Below are positions 25,789 to 32,881 of a DNA stretch of 64,000 nt, in pieces. This DNA is from Streptacidiphilus sp041262165 (GTDB lineage Bacteria > Actinomycetota > Actinomycetes > Streptomycetales > Streptomycetaceae), in NCBI RefSeq assembly GCF_041262165.1, contig NZ_JBGCBY010000021.1, positions 91,343 through 155,342 of the forward strand. The letters are read 5' to 3'. The position numbers and the translations under genes are program-made. A model generated the notes under the pieces. It saw nothing but the letters and a program-made list of their open reading frames with translations. It was not told the origin of the DNA and did not search any database. Each line of letters opens with the position of its first letter. Within the stretch, counting starts at the first letter, position 1.

Positions 25789-27219
25789 ATGAACGACTTC
25801 CGTGCGGCGGGCCACGCCGCTGTGGACCAGCTGGCGGACTACCTGGGCGGGCTCGCCGACGGACCGGTGTGGCAGGCCATGGACCCGGCCGCCCGCGAGC
25901 GGCTGCTCGGACTGGCGTTGCCCGAGCAGGGGAAGGGCCTGACCGAGCTGGTCCGGGAGATCGGCAGCGACGTCCTCCCCTACCCGATGGGCAACGGCCA
26001 CCCGCGCTTCTTCGGCTGGGTCAACGCCGCACCGGCCCCGGCCGGGGTGCTCGCCACTCTCGCCGCGGCCGCGATGAACCCCAGCTCCGCCGGGGGCGAC
26101 CACGCCGACGTGCACCTGGAGCGCACCGTGGTGCGCTGGATCGCCGAGCTCGTGGGCTTCCCGCATCCGCCCGGCGCGGGCCTGCTCACCTCGGGCGCGT
26201 CGATGGCGACCATCGTCGCCCTCGGCACCGCCCGTAACCGCGCCGCCCGCCTGCTCGGCGTGGACGTCCGCGAGGAGGGCCTGAGCGCGCTTCCGCCGCT
26301 GATCGGCTACGTCAGCGCGGAGACCCACTCCTGCGTCCGCAAGGCCGCCGAGCTGCTCGGACTGGGCAGCCGAAACCTGCGCGCCGTCCGCACCGACGCC
26401 GCCGGGCACCTCGACCCCGCCGCCCTGCGCGAACAGGTCCGGGCCGACCGCGCCGCCGGACTGCACCCGTTCCTCGCCGTGGCCTCCGCCGGAACCGTGA
26501 ACACCGGCGCGGTGGACGACCTCGCCGCGATCGCCGACGTGTGCGCCGAGGAGCGGCTGTGGCTGCATGTCGACGGCGCGTACGGCGCCTTCGGTGTGCT
26601 CGACCCCGCCGTCGCCCACCGCTACCGCGGCCTCGACCGGGCCGACTCGCTCGCCCTGGACCCGCACAAGTGGCTGCGCGTGCCGGTGGACTGCGGCTGC
26701 GTCCTGGTCCGCGACCCGGTCGAGCTGCGCGGCGCCTTCAGCCTGGTCCCCTCCTACCTCCGGGACGAGAACGCGGGCGGCCTCGGCTGGTTCTCCGAGT
26801 ACGGCATCGAGCAGACCCGGCCGTTCCGCTCGCTCAAGGTCTGGGCCACCCTCGCCGCCTCCGGCCGCGAGGGCATCGCCCGCGACGTCGCGCACTGCAC
26901 GGCGATGGCCCGCCGCCTCGGTGAACTCGTCAACGCGGAGCCGGACTTGGAGCTGGTCGCTCCGGTCGAGACCTCCATCACCGCCTTCCGCTACGCCCCC
27001 GCTGGCGTTCCGGCCGAGGTGCTGGACCAGGTCAACCGGGCGCTGCCGGTGGCGGTCCAGGAGCGCGGGCGCGCCTTCGTCACCGGTACCGTCCTCGGCG
27101 GTCACGAGGCGCTGCGGGCCTGCCTGATCAACCCGGCCGTGACCGAGAAGGACCTGGCAGTACTGGTCGAGGAGGTCCGCGCGTCGGGCGCGGACCTCCT
27201 CGCCCCGCTCAACGCCTGA
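25789..27219 (+). CDS. Group II PLP-dependent decarboxylase
   Basis: The product has about 476 residues. Signatures of the aromatic-L-amino-acid/glutamate decarboxylase family are HPRFFGWVNAAPAPAGVLA, LLTSGASMATIVAL, H180 (ETHSCVRKAAELLG), VASAGTVNTGAVDD, D262 (LHVDGAYGAF) and the PLP lysine K294 (LDPHKWL). It would decarboxylate an amino acid, possibly aromatic, to an amine; the substrate is not determinable from sequence. The ATG at 25789 is preferred over one 54 bp earlier. It is divergent from the HSP90 gene (223-bp gap with no gene). A repeat element follows the stop by 4 bp. Confidence 0.9.
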   Translation: MNDFRAAGHAAVDQLADYLGGLADGPVWQAMDPAARERLLGLALPEQGKGLTELVREIGSDVLPYPMGNGHPRFFGWVNAAPAPAGVLATLAAAAMNPSSAGGDHADVHLERTVVRWIAELVGFPHPPGAGLLTSGASMATIVALGTARNRAARLLGVDVREEGLSALPPLIGYVSAETHSCVRKAAELLGLGSRNLRAVRTDAAGHLDPAALREQVRADRAAGLHPFLAVASAGTVNTGAVDDLAAIADVCAEERLWLHVDGAYGAFGVLDPAVAHRYRGLDRADSLALDPHKWLRVPVDCGCVLVRDPVELRGAFSLVPSYLRDENAGGLGWFSEYGIEQTRPFRSLKVWATLAASGREGIARDVAHCTAMARRLGELVNAEPDLELVAPVETSITAFRYAPAGVPAEVLDQVNRALPVAVQERGRAFVTGTVLGGHEALRACLINPAVTEKDLAVLVEEVRASGADLLAPLNA

Positions 27220-27223
27220 CTTA

Positions 27224-27464
27224 GACCGACCGGCAAATGGGGGGCGGCGTCGCGGGCAAGGGGGCACCTCCCGCCCGAAGGGTGGGGGAGGCTCTCGCCT
27301 GGCCGGGTTGTCGTCAGTCGCCAGTGCTCCGCAATGGCTCCCTCCTCCGCCCCGCCCAGACTGTCCCCCAAACTTCGTCCGGGGGTGCCCCCTCCCTCGA
27401 CCCTCCCCCAACCTTCGGCCGGGGGGATCCCCTTCTTCACCCACCCCCCATTTGCCGGTCGGTC
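27224..27464. repeat. Intergenic inverted-repeat element, copy 2
   Basis: The ends form a perfect 21-bp inverted repeat (27224-27244 with 27444-27464), 20 of 21 bases identical to copy 1 at each end. The one changed position is changed on both arms (A27236/T27452 against C1113/G1274), so pairing is kept. Compared with copy 1 it carries two extra G/C hairpin modules near 27258-27290 and 27404-27434. It lies between the convergent decarboxylase and ohr genes. Confidence 0.82.
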
Positions 27465-27515
27465 TTACTGCGGCGCGGTCGGCGGGCCGGTGACTGCCAC
27501 CACTCGACCGAGCGA

Positions 27516-27929
27516 CTACTCGACGACGAGCTCGACCGGGATGTTGCCACGGGTGGCGTTGGAGTAGGGGCACACCTGGTGCGCCTTCTCGACCAGTGCC
27601 TGGCCGGTCTCGCCGTGGAGCGCGTCCGGGAGCTCGACCCGGAGGACGACGGCGAGACCGAAGCCGCCGTTGCCGTCGCTGCCTATGCCGACCTCAGCGG
27701 TGACCGACACCTCGCTGGTGTCGACCTTGGCCTGGCGGCCCACCAGACCGAGCGCGCTCGCGAAGCAGGCGGCGTAGCCCGCCGCGAACAGCTGCTCGGG
27801 GTTGGTGCCCTTGCCGTCGCCGCCCAGGGCCGGCGGCATGGCGAGCGCCAGGTCGAGCTGGCCGTCGGAGCTCACGGCGCGGCCTTCGCGTCCGTTGGCC
27901 GTGGCGACTGCGGTGTAGAGGGCGTCCAT
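27516..27929 (-). CDS. ohr: Organic hydroperoxide resistance protein (Ohr/OsmC family)
   Basis: The product has 137 residues, the family length. It begins MDALYTAVATANGREGRAVSSDG and carries both redox cysteines, C55 (GYAACFASALG) and C120 (AHQVCPYSNATRGN). R16 follows the pattern of the peroxide-binding arginine. Ohr reduces organic hydroperoxides with lipoyl thiols in the cytoplasm. The ATG at 27929 has GGAG eight bases upstream; an ATG at 27941 lacks one. Divergent ohrR and palindromic operators lie upstream, so induction by organic peroxides is expected. Confidence 0.93.
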   Translation of the reverse strand: MDALYTAVATANGREGRAVSSDGQLDLALAMPPALGGDGKGTNPEQLFAAGYAACFASALGLVGRQAKVDTSEVSVTAEVGIGSDGNGGFGLAVVLRVELPDALHGETGQALVEKAHQVCPYSNATRGNIPVELVVE

Positions 27930-28000
27930 CGGTTTCTCCACTCTGTCTTACTGCCGGTCTTGCTTCTGCCTGGTGACTCTTTCCAGTGATAATAAGAGCA

Positions 28001-28020
28001 CACAATTCAGTTGTGCACAA
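28001..28020. promoter_or_regulatory. OhrR operator candidates
   Basis: Two overlapping perfect palindromes lie in the ohr/ohrR divergent promoter: CACAA-TTCAG-TTGTG (28001-28015) and TTGTGCACAA (28011-28020). MarR-type OhrR proteins bind such A/T-rich dyads, so these probably mediate repression of both genes. Confidence 0.68.
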
Positions 28021-28040
28021 CTAGCTAGTATCCTGGAGGC

Positions 28041-28529
28041 ATGACACCGCGCACCGCAGACGATGCCGCCCCGGCCACCGAGGACCTGCTCCGCCTGGAG
28101 CACCAGGTGTGCTTCGCCCTGCACAGCGCCTCCCGCGCCTTCGGCGGCGTCTACCGCGAGGCCCTGCGCGACCTGGATCTGACCTATCCGCAGTACCTGG
28201 CCATGCTCACCCTCTGGGAGCACGGCGAACTGCCCGTCAAACGGATCGGCGAGCTGCTCCGGCTCGACTCGGGCACGCTCTCCCCGCTGCTCAAGCGGCT
28301 GGAGGCGGCGGGTCTTGTGCAGCGCACCCGTAGCCCGCAGGACGAGCGCTCCGTCCTGGTCCGCCTCACCGCCGCCGGCACCGCGTTGCGCCTCCCGGCC
28401 CAGGAAGTGCCGCTGCGGATCGCCGCCACCACCGGCCTCGACCCGGCCGAGCTCCGGGTACTCCACGGGATGTTGCAGCGCCTGACCGACCGCCTGGACG
28501 TGACCGGGAGCCCGGCCAACGCAAAATGA
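28041..28529 (+). CDS. ohrR: MarR-family organic peroxide sensor
   Basis: The product has 162 residues. The reactive cysteine C24 lies in LEHQVCFALHSASRAF, the place of the peroxidatic cysteine of OhrR. A winged helix follows (LTYPQYLAMLTLWEHGELPVKRIGELLRLDSGTLSPLLKRLEAAGLVQRTRSPQDERSVLVRLTAAG). No second C-terminal cysteine is seen, so it looks like the one-cysteine type that needs a small thiol for inactivation. It is divergent from ohr and the operator lies just upstream. Confidence 0.92.
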   Translation: MTPRTADDAAPATEDLLRLEHQVCFALHSASRAFGGVYREALRDLDLTYPQYLAMLTLWEHGELPVKRIGELLRLDSGTLSPLLKRLEAAGLVQRTRSPQDERSVLVRLTAAGTALRLPAQEVPLRIAATTGLDPAELRVLHGMLQRLTDRLDVTGSPANAK

Positions 28530-28592
28530 TCAAAATCCACCGCGCTCCCGTGACAGACTGACGCTGCACACGACCGATATCAGGAGGTCCCC

Positions 28593-28841
28593 ATGGCTGA
28601 TGACGCAGTGGCCGACAAGGCAGTGGCCGACGCCGCAGCCGGTGACGCGGCGGCACCGAGAGATCCGGAGCAGCAGAGCCCCGAGGACGACGTGAAGCGC
28701 AAGTTCCGCGAGGCCCTGGCCCGCAAGAGCGGAACGCAGGCCGACACGGCCGCCGCCGGTGGCAACGGCGAGAAGTCGAAGGTCCACGGCACCCACGGCA
28801 AGTCCGGCGGCCAGCGCGACTTCCGCCGCAAGAGCGGCTGA
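28593..28841 (+). CDS. DUF5302-family small protein
   Basis: The product has 82 residues. An Ala/Asp-rich acidic N-terminus precedes the conserved part DDVKRKFREALARKSG and the basic end KVHGTHGKSGGQRDFRRKSG, which fits the actinobacterial DUF5302 family as I know it. It is soluble and probably disordered; function unknown. The ATG at 28593 has an AGGAGG site. A hairpin terminator follows the stop. Confidence 0.8.
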   Translation: MADDAVADKAVADAAAGDAAAPRDPEQQSPEDDVKRKFREALARKSGTQADTAAAGGNGEKSKVHGTHGKSGGQRDFRRKSG

Positions 28842-28863
28842 CCGGCAGCGGCGACACGACACA

Positions 28864-28894
28864 GCGGGCGGCAGCCATTCCGGCTGCCGCCCGC
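28864..28894 (+). terminator. Hairpin terminator after DUF5302 gene
   Basis: A perfect 13-bp stem (GCGGGCGGCAGCC/GGCTGCCGCCCGC) with loop ATTCC begins 23 bp after the stop. There is no long T run, as is usual in streptomycetes. It may also stop transcripts from the convergent paa operon. Confidence 0.7.
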
Positions 28895-28914
28895 CCTTCG
28901 CTCATCCGAACACC

Positions 28915-28998
28915 CGACGGTCGGCGGTCAGCGCCCGACGGTCAGCGGTCAGCGCCCGACGGTCAGCGGTCAGCGCCCGACGGTCGGCGGTCAGCGCC
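28915..28998. repeat. Tandem repeat, 4 x 21 bp
   Basis: Four head-to-tail copies of a 21-bp unit, CGACGGTCRGCGGTCAGCG plus CC. Copies 1 and 4 have G and copies 2 and 3 have A at the R position. The array starts 4 bp after the paaE stop, between convergent genes. Because 21 is a multiple of 3 it stays open in one minus frame (ALTADRR repeats), but that frame has no gene. Confidence 0.9.
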
Positions 28999-29002
28999 CA
29001 GG

Positions 29003-30091
29003 TCAGCTGTCGTAGTCCAGCCGGACCGTCTCCGAGACCGGCTCCGCCTGGCAGGTCAGCACGTACCCGGCCGCCAACTCCTCCTTCTCCAGGGCGAAGT
29101 TGCGGCGCATCCGCACCTCGCCGGAGAGCACCAGCGCACGGCAGGTCCCGCACACCCCTCCCTTGCAGGCGAAGGGGAGATCGGGACGCACCCGCTGGGC
29201 GCCCTCGAGCACGGTCGTGCCGTACGGGACGCTCACCGTCGTCTCGCGCCCGTCCAGCCGGACCGTGGCCGTGGCCGAAGGACCGTCGAACGCCGCTTCC
29301 TCGTGGTGCAGCGTCGGCGGCCTGCCGTCGACCTCCGCCTCCTCCGCGTAGAACAGCTCCCGATGCACCCGCCCGGCGGGCACTCCGGCCGCGCCGAGTG
29401 CCGCCCGAGCGTCCTCGACCATCCCGTACGGTCCGCAGAGCCACCAGTGGTCCACGCCCTCGACGTCCACCAGCGCTTCCACGAGGCGGGCGAACCGTTC
29501 GTGGTCGAGCCGGCCGCTGAAGAGCTCCGCCTCGCGCGGCTCGCGGGAGAGCACGTGCACCAACTGGAACCGACCGGTGTGACGGTCCTTCAGGTCGGCG
29601 AGCTCGTCGGCGAACATCACGGTGTCGCTGCGCCGGTTGCCGTAGAACAGGGTGACCTGCGAGCGCGGGTCCGCGAGCACGGAGGCCGCGATCGAGAGCA
29701 CCGGCGTGATCCCCGAGCCCGCCGCGACCAGCACATGATGGCCCGGCCGGTCGAGGTCGGGGGTGAACGTGCCGAGCGGCGGCAGCGCCTCCACGACGTC
29801 CCCGACCCGGAGCTCGTTGATCAGCCAGGACGAGAACAGCCCGCCGGGGACCTCGCGCACACCGATCCGCAGCGGCCCGCCCACGGGCGCGCACAGCGAG
29901 TACGAGCGCCGTTCCTCACGCCCGTCCACCTCGCGGCGCAGGGTCAGCGACTGCCCGGCCCGGAAGTCGTACTCCCCGGCCTCGTCCGCCGCCGTCACCG
30001 GGGGCTCGAAGGTCACGGCCGCCGCGTCCGCGCACAGCCGATCCACCGAGGCGACCCGCAGCGGGCGGAAGGTACGGGGGCGGACGGCCAT
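29003..30091 (-). CDS. paaE: Phenylacetyl-CoA epoxidase reductase subunit PaaE
   Basis: The product has 362 residues. An N-terminal ferredoxin-reductase part (FRPLRVASVDRL...SYSLCAPVGGPLRIGVREV, then VLVAAGSGITPVLSIAASVL for NADPH) is followed by a plant-type 2Fe-2S domain with C309, C314, C317 and C347. It passes electrons from NADPH to the PaaA di-iron centre for epoxidation of phenylacetyl-CoA. Its ATG overlaps the paaD stop by one base (TGATG). It is the last gene of the operon, with the 21-bp tandem array just downstream. Confidence 0.95.
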   Translation of the reverse strand: MAVRPRTFRPLRVASVDRLCADAAAVTFEPPVTAADEAGEYDFRAGQSLTLRREVDGREERRSYSLCAPVGGPLRIGVREVPGGLFSSWLINELRVGDVVEALPPLGTFTPDLDRPGHHVLVAAGSGITPVLSIAASVLADPRSQVTLFYGNRRSDTVMFADELADLKDRHTGRFQLVHVLSREPREAELFSGRLDHERFARLVEALVDVEGVDHWWLCGPYGMVEDARAALGAAGVPAGRVHRELFYAEEAEVDGRPPTLHHEEAAFDGPSATATVRLDGRETTVSVPYGTTVLEGAQRVRPDLPFACKGGVCGTCRALVLSGEVRMRRNFALEKEELAAGYVLTCQAEPVSETVRLDYDS

Positions 30092-30615
30092 CACAGCTCC
30101 TTGACCTGGTCGAAAGGCTCCCGGCAGGCGCGGCAGCGGCGCAGCGCCGTGCACGCGGTGGCGGAGAACCGGCTGATCTCCTCGGTGTCCGCCGAGCCGC
30201 AGTGCGGGCAGGCGACCGGGGCGCGCGTCGGGGAAAGCGTCAGCGGCACGGGGCCGGAGGCGCGGCGGGGCGCCGAGCCCGGCGGGGCGATGCCGTGCTC
30301 GATGAGCTTGCGACGTCCCTCCGGGGTGATCCAGTCCGTGCTCCACGGCGGGTCGAGCACGGTACGGATGCGGACCTCGGTGAACCCGGCGGCGCGCAGC
30401 CCGGCGTCCAGGGCGGCCCGCATCTCGGCGAGGGCGGGACAGCCGCTGTAGGTGGGCGTGATGCCCGCGGTCACTGCGCCGTCGGCGCCGACCGTGACCT
30501 CCCGCAGCACGCCCAGGTCGGCGAGGGTGAGCATGGGCAGCTCCGGGTCGGTGACCGCCTCGGCCACCTCGCGCGCACGCTCCACGGTGGGCGTCCGGTG
30601 CAGATCGGTCACCAT
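30091..30615 (-). CDS. paaD: Phenylacetate degradation protein PaaD
   Basis: The product has 174 residues. The N-terminal MIP18/DUF59-like part (DPELPMLTLADLGVLREV...ITPTYSGCPALAEMRAAL) precedes a C-terminal zinc-finger-like region with four cysteine positions (CPHCGSADTEEISRFSATAC..RRCRACREPF). PaaD is needed for epoxidase activity, probably through Fe-S or di-iron maturation. It overlaps paaC by 7 bp and paaE by 1 bp, so the order is strictly coupled. Confidence 0.94.
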   Translation of the reverse strand: MVTDLHRTPTVERAREVAEAVTDPELPMLTLADLGVLREVTVGADGAVTAGITPTYSGCPALAEMRAALDAGLRAAGFTEVRIRTVLDPPWSTDWITPEGRRKLIEHGIAPPGSAPRRASGPVPLTLSPTRAPVACPHCGSADTEEISRFSATACTALRRCRACREPFDQVKEL

Positions 30616-31457
30616 GTCGCCTCCGGGTCCGCGCGGGCCAGGGACTGGAGTTCCGCGAGCAGCGGGGCCAGGTACGGGGTGTGCTCCCCGGCCCGCCCGG
30701 AGCCCGGCGAGGGCGCCGCCAGGGGTTGCGGGAGTCGCGCGGCGTCCAGCACCTCGCGGAGCGTCCGCAGCACCTCGTCACCCACGTCGTCACCCACCGC
30801 GCCGCCGTCGGCGAGCAGCAGCTCGTCCAGGTAGGGCCACACCTCGTCGAGACCGCGCCGCATCCTGCGCCGAGACTCGTCCGTGCCGTCGCCGAGCCGG
30901 ACCGTCCACTGCGCCGCGTGGTCGCGGTGGTAGGTGAGCTCCTGCACGCCCTTGGCGGCGATGGCGGCGAGAACGGGGTCCTGGTCGTCCGTGAGCCGCT
31001 GGAACGCCGCCAGTCGCCAGGTGGAGAACAGCAGCAGCCGGGCCATGCACTGGGCGAAGTCGCCGTTGGGGAGCTCCACCAGGCGGACGTTGCGGAAGTC
31101 CTCCGGGTCGCGGAAGTAGGCGAGGGCGTCCTCGCCGCGTCCGGCCCCCTCGGCCTGCCCGGCCCGCGCGAGCAGCAGCCGGGCCTGGCCGAGCAGGTCG
31201 AGGCCGATGTTGGCGAGGGCGACCTCCTCCTCCAGCTCCGGTGCGCGGGTGCACCACTCGGCCAGCCGCTGGGCGGCGACCAGCGCGTCGTCGCCGAGAG
31301 CGAGGCAGCGCGCGGCGAGCGCGGGGGCGTCCACGCCGGATCGCAGCGCGGGGTCGACGCCGTGCAGGGGGTCCTCGAAGCCGGTGCCGAAGGCCCAGCG
31401 GGCACCGCCCTCGGGCGAGTTCTCGGCGAGGGAGAGGTAGACGTGATCGTCGCTCAT
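30609..31457 (-). CDS. paaC: Phenylacetyl-CoA epoxidase structural subunit PaaC
   Basis: The product has 282 residues. It is a ferritin-like four-helix protein with ALVAAQRLAEWCTRAPELEEEVALANIGLDLLGQARLLLARAG and GVQELTYHRDHAAQW. PaaC is the non-catalytic partner that scaffolds PaaA in the PaaAC heterodimer. The ATG at 31457 begins SDDHVYLSLAEN. The gap to paaB is 31 bp. Confidence 0.95.
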   Translation of the reverse strand: MSDDHVYLSLAENSPEGGARWAFGTGFEDPLHGVDPALRSGVDAPALAARCLALGDDALVAAQRLAEWCTRAPELEEEVALANIGLDLLGQARLLLARAGQAEGAGRGEDALAYFRDPEDFRNVRLVELPNGDFAQCMARLLLFSTWRLAAFQRLTDDQDPVLAAIAAKGVQELTYHRDHAAQWTVRLGDGTDESRRRMRRGLDEVWPYLDELLLADGGAVGDDVGDEVLRTLREVLDAARLPQPLAAPSPGSGRAGEHTPYLAPLLAELQSLARADPEATW

Positions 31458-31488
31458 GGCGGCCTTCTTCTCAGGTGACAGGTGAAGG

Positions 31489-31788
31489 TCAGATGTGCGG
31501 GACGTCGTCGGGGATGGCGTAGAACGTCGGGTGCCGGTAGACCTTGTCGCCGCTCGGGGCGAAGAACGGGTCCTTCTCGTCCGGGCTGGAGGCGGTGATG
31601 TCGTCGGCCCGGACGACCCAGATGCTGACGCCCTCGTTGCGGCGGGTGTAGACGTCACGGGCGTTGGTGAGGGCCATCCGGGCGTCGGGCGCGTGCAGCG
31701 AGCCGACGTGGACGTGGTTGAGTCCGCGCTTGCCGCGCACGAACACCTCGTACAGCGGCCACTCGGCCCGGGGCTTCTGCTCGTTCAT
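31489..31788 (-). CDS. paaB: Phenylacetyl-CoA epoxidase subunit PaaB
   Basis: The product has 99 residues, the family length. Signatures are WPLYEVFVRGKRGLNHVHVGSLHAPDARMALTNARDVYTRRNEGVSIWVVRADDI and a final HPTFYAIPDDVPHI. PaaB is thought to bridge the PaaAC core and the reductase. Its ATG overlaps the paaA stop (ATGA). Confidence 0.96.
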   Translation of the reverse strand: MNEQKPRAEWPLYEVFVRGKRGLNHVHVGSLHAPDARMALTNARDVYTRRNEGVSIWVVRADDITASSPDEKDPFFAPSGDKVYRHPTFYAIPDDVPHI

Positions 31789-32720
31789 ACCGTCGCACCT
31801 TCCTGGTTCTGCTTCGCGGCGTGAGCCGTCGCGGCCTCCCTGACCCAGGCGCCGTCCTCGTGGGCCTGCCGGCGCCGGGCGATCCGCTCGGTGTTGCAGG
31901 GGCCGTCGCCGCTGATGACGCGCTGCAGCTCGCTCCAGTCGGGGGTGCCGAAGTCCCAGCTGCCGCGCTGCTCGTTCCAGCTGAGTTCGGGGTCGGGCAG
32001 TCGCACGCCCAGGCGCTCGGCCTGCGGGACCGTCATGTCGACGAAGCGCTGCCGCAGTTCGTCGTTGCTGTGGCGCTTGATCCGCCAGGCCATGGAGCGG
32101 GCGCTGTTGGGCGAGTCGCCGTCGGGCGGGCCGAACATCATCAGCGAGGGCCACCACCAGCGGTCCACCGCGTCCTGCACCGCGTCACGCTGCCTTGCCG
32201 TGCCGCGCATCATCGTGAGCAGCAGTTCGTAGCCCTGCCGCTGGTGGAAGGACTCCTCCTTGCAGATCCGCACCATCGCGCGCGCGTAGGGGCCGTAGGA
32301 GCTCCGGCACAACGGCACCTGGTTGCAGATCGCGGCGCCGTCCACGAACCACCCGATGACGCCGACGTCGGCGAAGCTCAGGGTCGGGTAGTTGAAGATC
32401 GAGGAGTACTTCTGCCGCCCGCTGACCAGCCGTTCGGTGAGGTCGGCCCGGTCCACGCCGAGGGTCTCGGCCGCCGAGTAGAGGTAGAGCCCGTGCCCGG
32501 CCTCGTCCTGGACCTTGGCGAAGAGGATGGCCTTGCGTCGCAGCGAGGGCGCGCGGGTGATCCACTCGCCCTCCGGCTGCATGCCGATGATCTCGGAGTG
32601 GGCGTGCTGGGCGATCTGCCGGACCAGCGTGGCGCGGTAGCCGTCAGGCATCCAGTCGCGGGGTTCGATGCGCTGGTCGCGGGCGACGGTTTCCTCGAAG
32701 CGTGCTTCCGGTGAGGTCAC
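31785..32720 (-). CDS. paaA: Phenylacetyl-CoA epoxidase catalytic subunit PaaA
   Basis: The product has about 311 residues. The di-iron monooxygenase carries QHAHSEIIGMQPEGEWITRAPSLRRKAILFAKVQDEAGHGLYLYSAAE and RICKEESFHQRQGYELL, which supply the Glu/ExxH iron ligands. It forms the 1,2-epoxide of phenylacetyl-CoA with O2. The GTG at 32720 is preferred because AGGGGG lies eight bases upstream; GTG at 32729 sits too close to it. It is the first gene of paaABCDE, with a PaaR-like operator about 60 bp upstream. The later pathway genes (paaG, Z, J, K) are not in this window. Confidence 0.95.
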   Translation of the reverse strand: MTSPEARFEETVARDQRIEPRDWMPDGYRATLVRQIAQHAHSEIIGMQPEGEWITRAPSLRRKAILFAKVQDEAGHGLYLYSAAETLGVDRADLTERLVSGRQKYSSIFNYPTLSFADVGVIGWFVDGAAICNQVPLCRSSYGPYARAMVRICKEESFHQRQGYELLLTMMRGTARQRDAVQDAVDRWWWPSLMMFGPPDGDSPNSARSMAWRIKRHSNDELRQRFVDMTVPQAERLGVRLPDPELSWNEQRGSWDFGTPDWSELQRVISGDGPCNTERIARRRQAHEDGAWVREAATAHAAKQNQEGATV

Positions 32721-32780
32721 GCGTGTCACACCCCCTGGGCGGGTCTGCGGGTCGCGGCGGTGCGACTCCAGATCCAGACT

Positions 32781-32794
32781 ACCGAACGGTCGGT
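32781..32794. promoter_or_regulatory. PaaR/TetR-like operator upstream of paaA
   Basis: ACCGAACGGTCGGT has perfect 5-bp arms ACCGA/TCGGT and fits the core ACCG-N2-CG-N2-CGGT that I recall for actinobacterial PaaR. A further CGG follows. It lies 61 bp before the paaA start, suited to repression lifted by phenylacetyl-CoA. No TetR gene is in the window. Confidence 0.58.
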
Positions 32795-32881
32795 CGGCAC
32801 TCAAGGCCGGCTCAGCGCCCGTCGCTCCGCGGATTGTCGCCAATGCCTTGCCACCGGTGCCGCAAGCGGCAGGATGGCCCC

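Noticed and set aside
28915..28998. CRISPR array
   Set aside because: The units are head-to-tail with no spacers, and no cas genes are present.
29003..31405. Single 800-residue protein spanning paaC to paaE
   Set aside because: The frame happens to be open, but PaaC, PaaD and PaaE each have their own starts and are encoded in different frames. The upstream part of this frame is a shadow.
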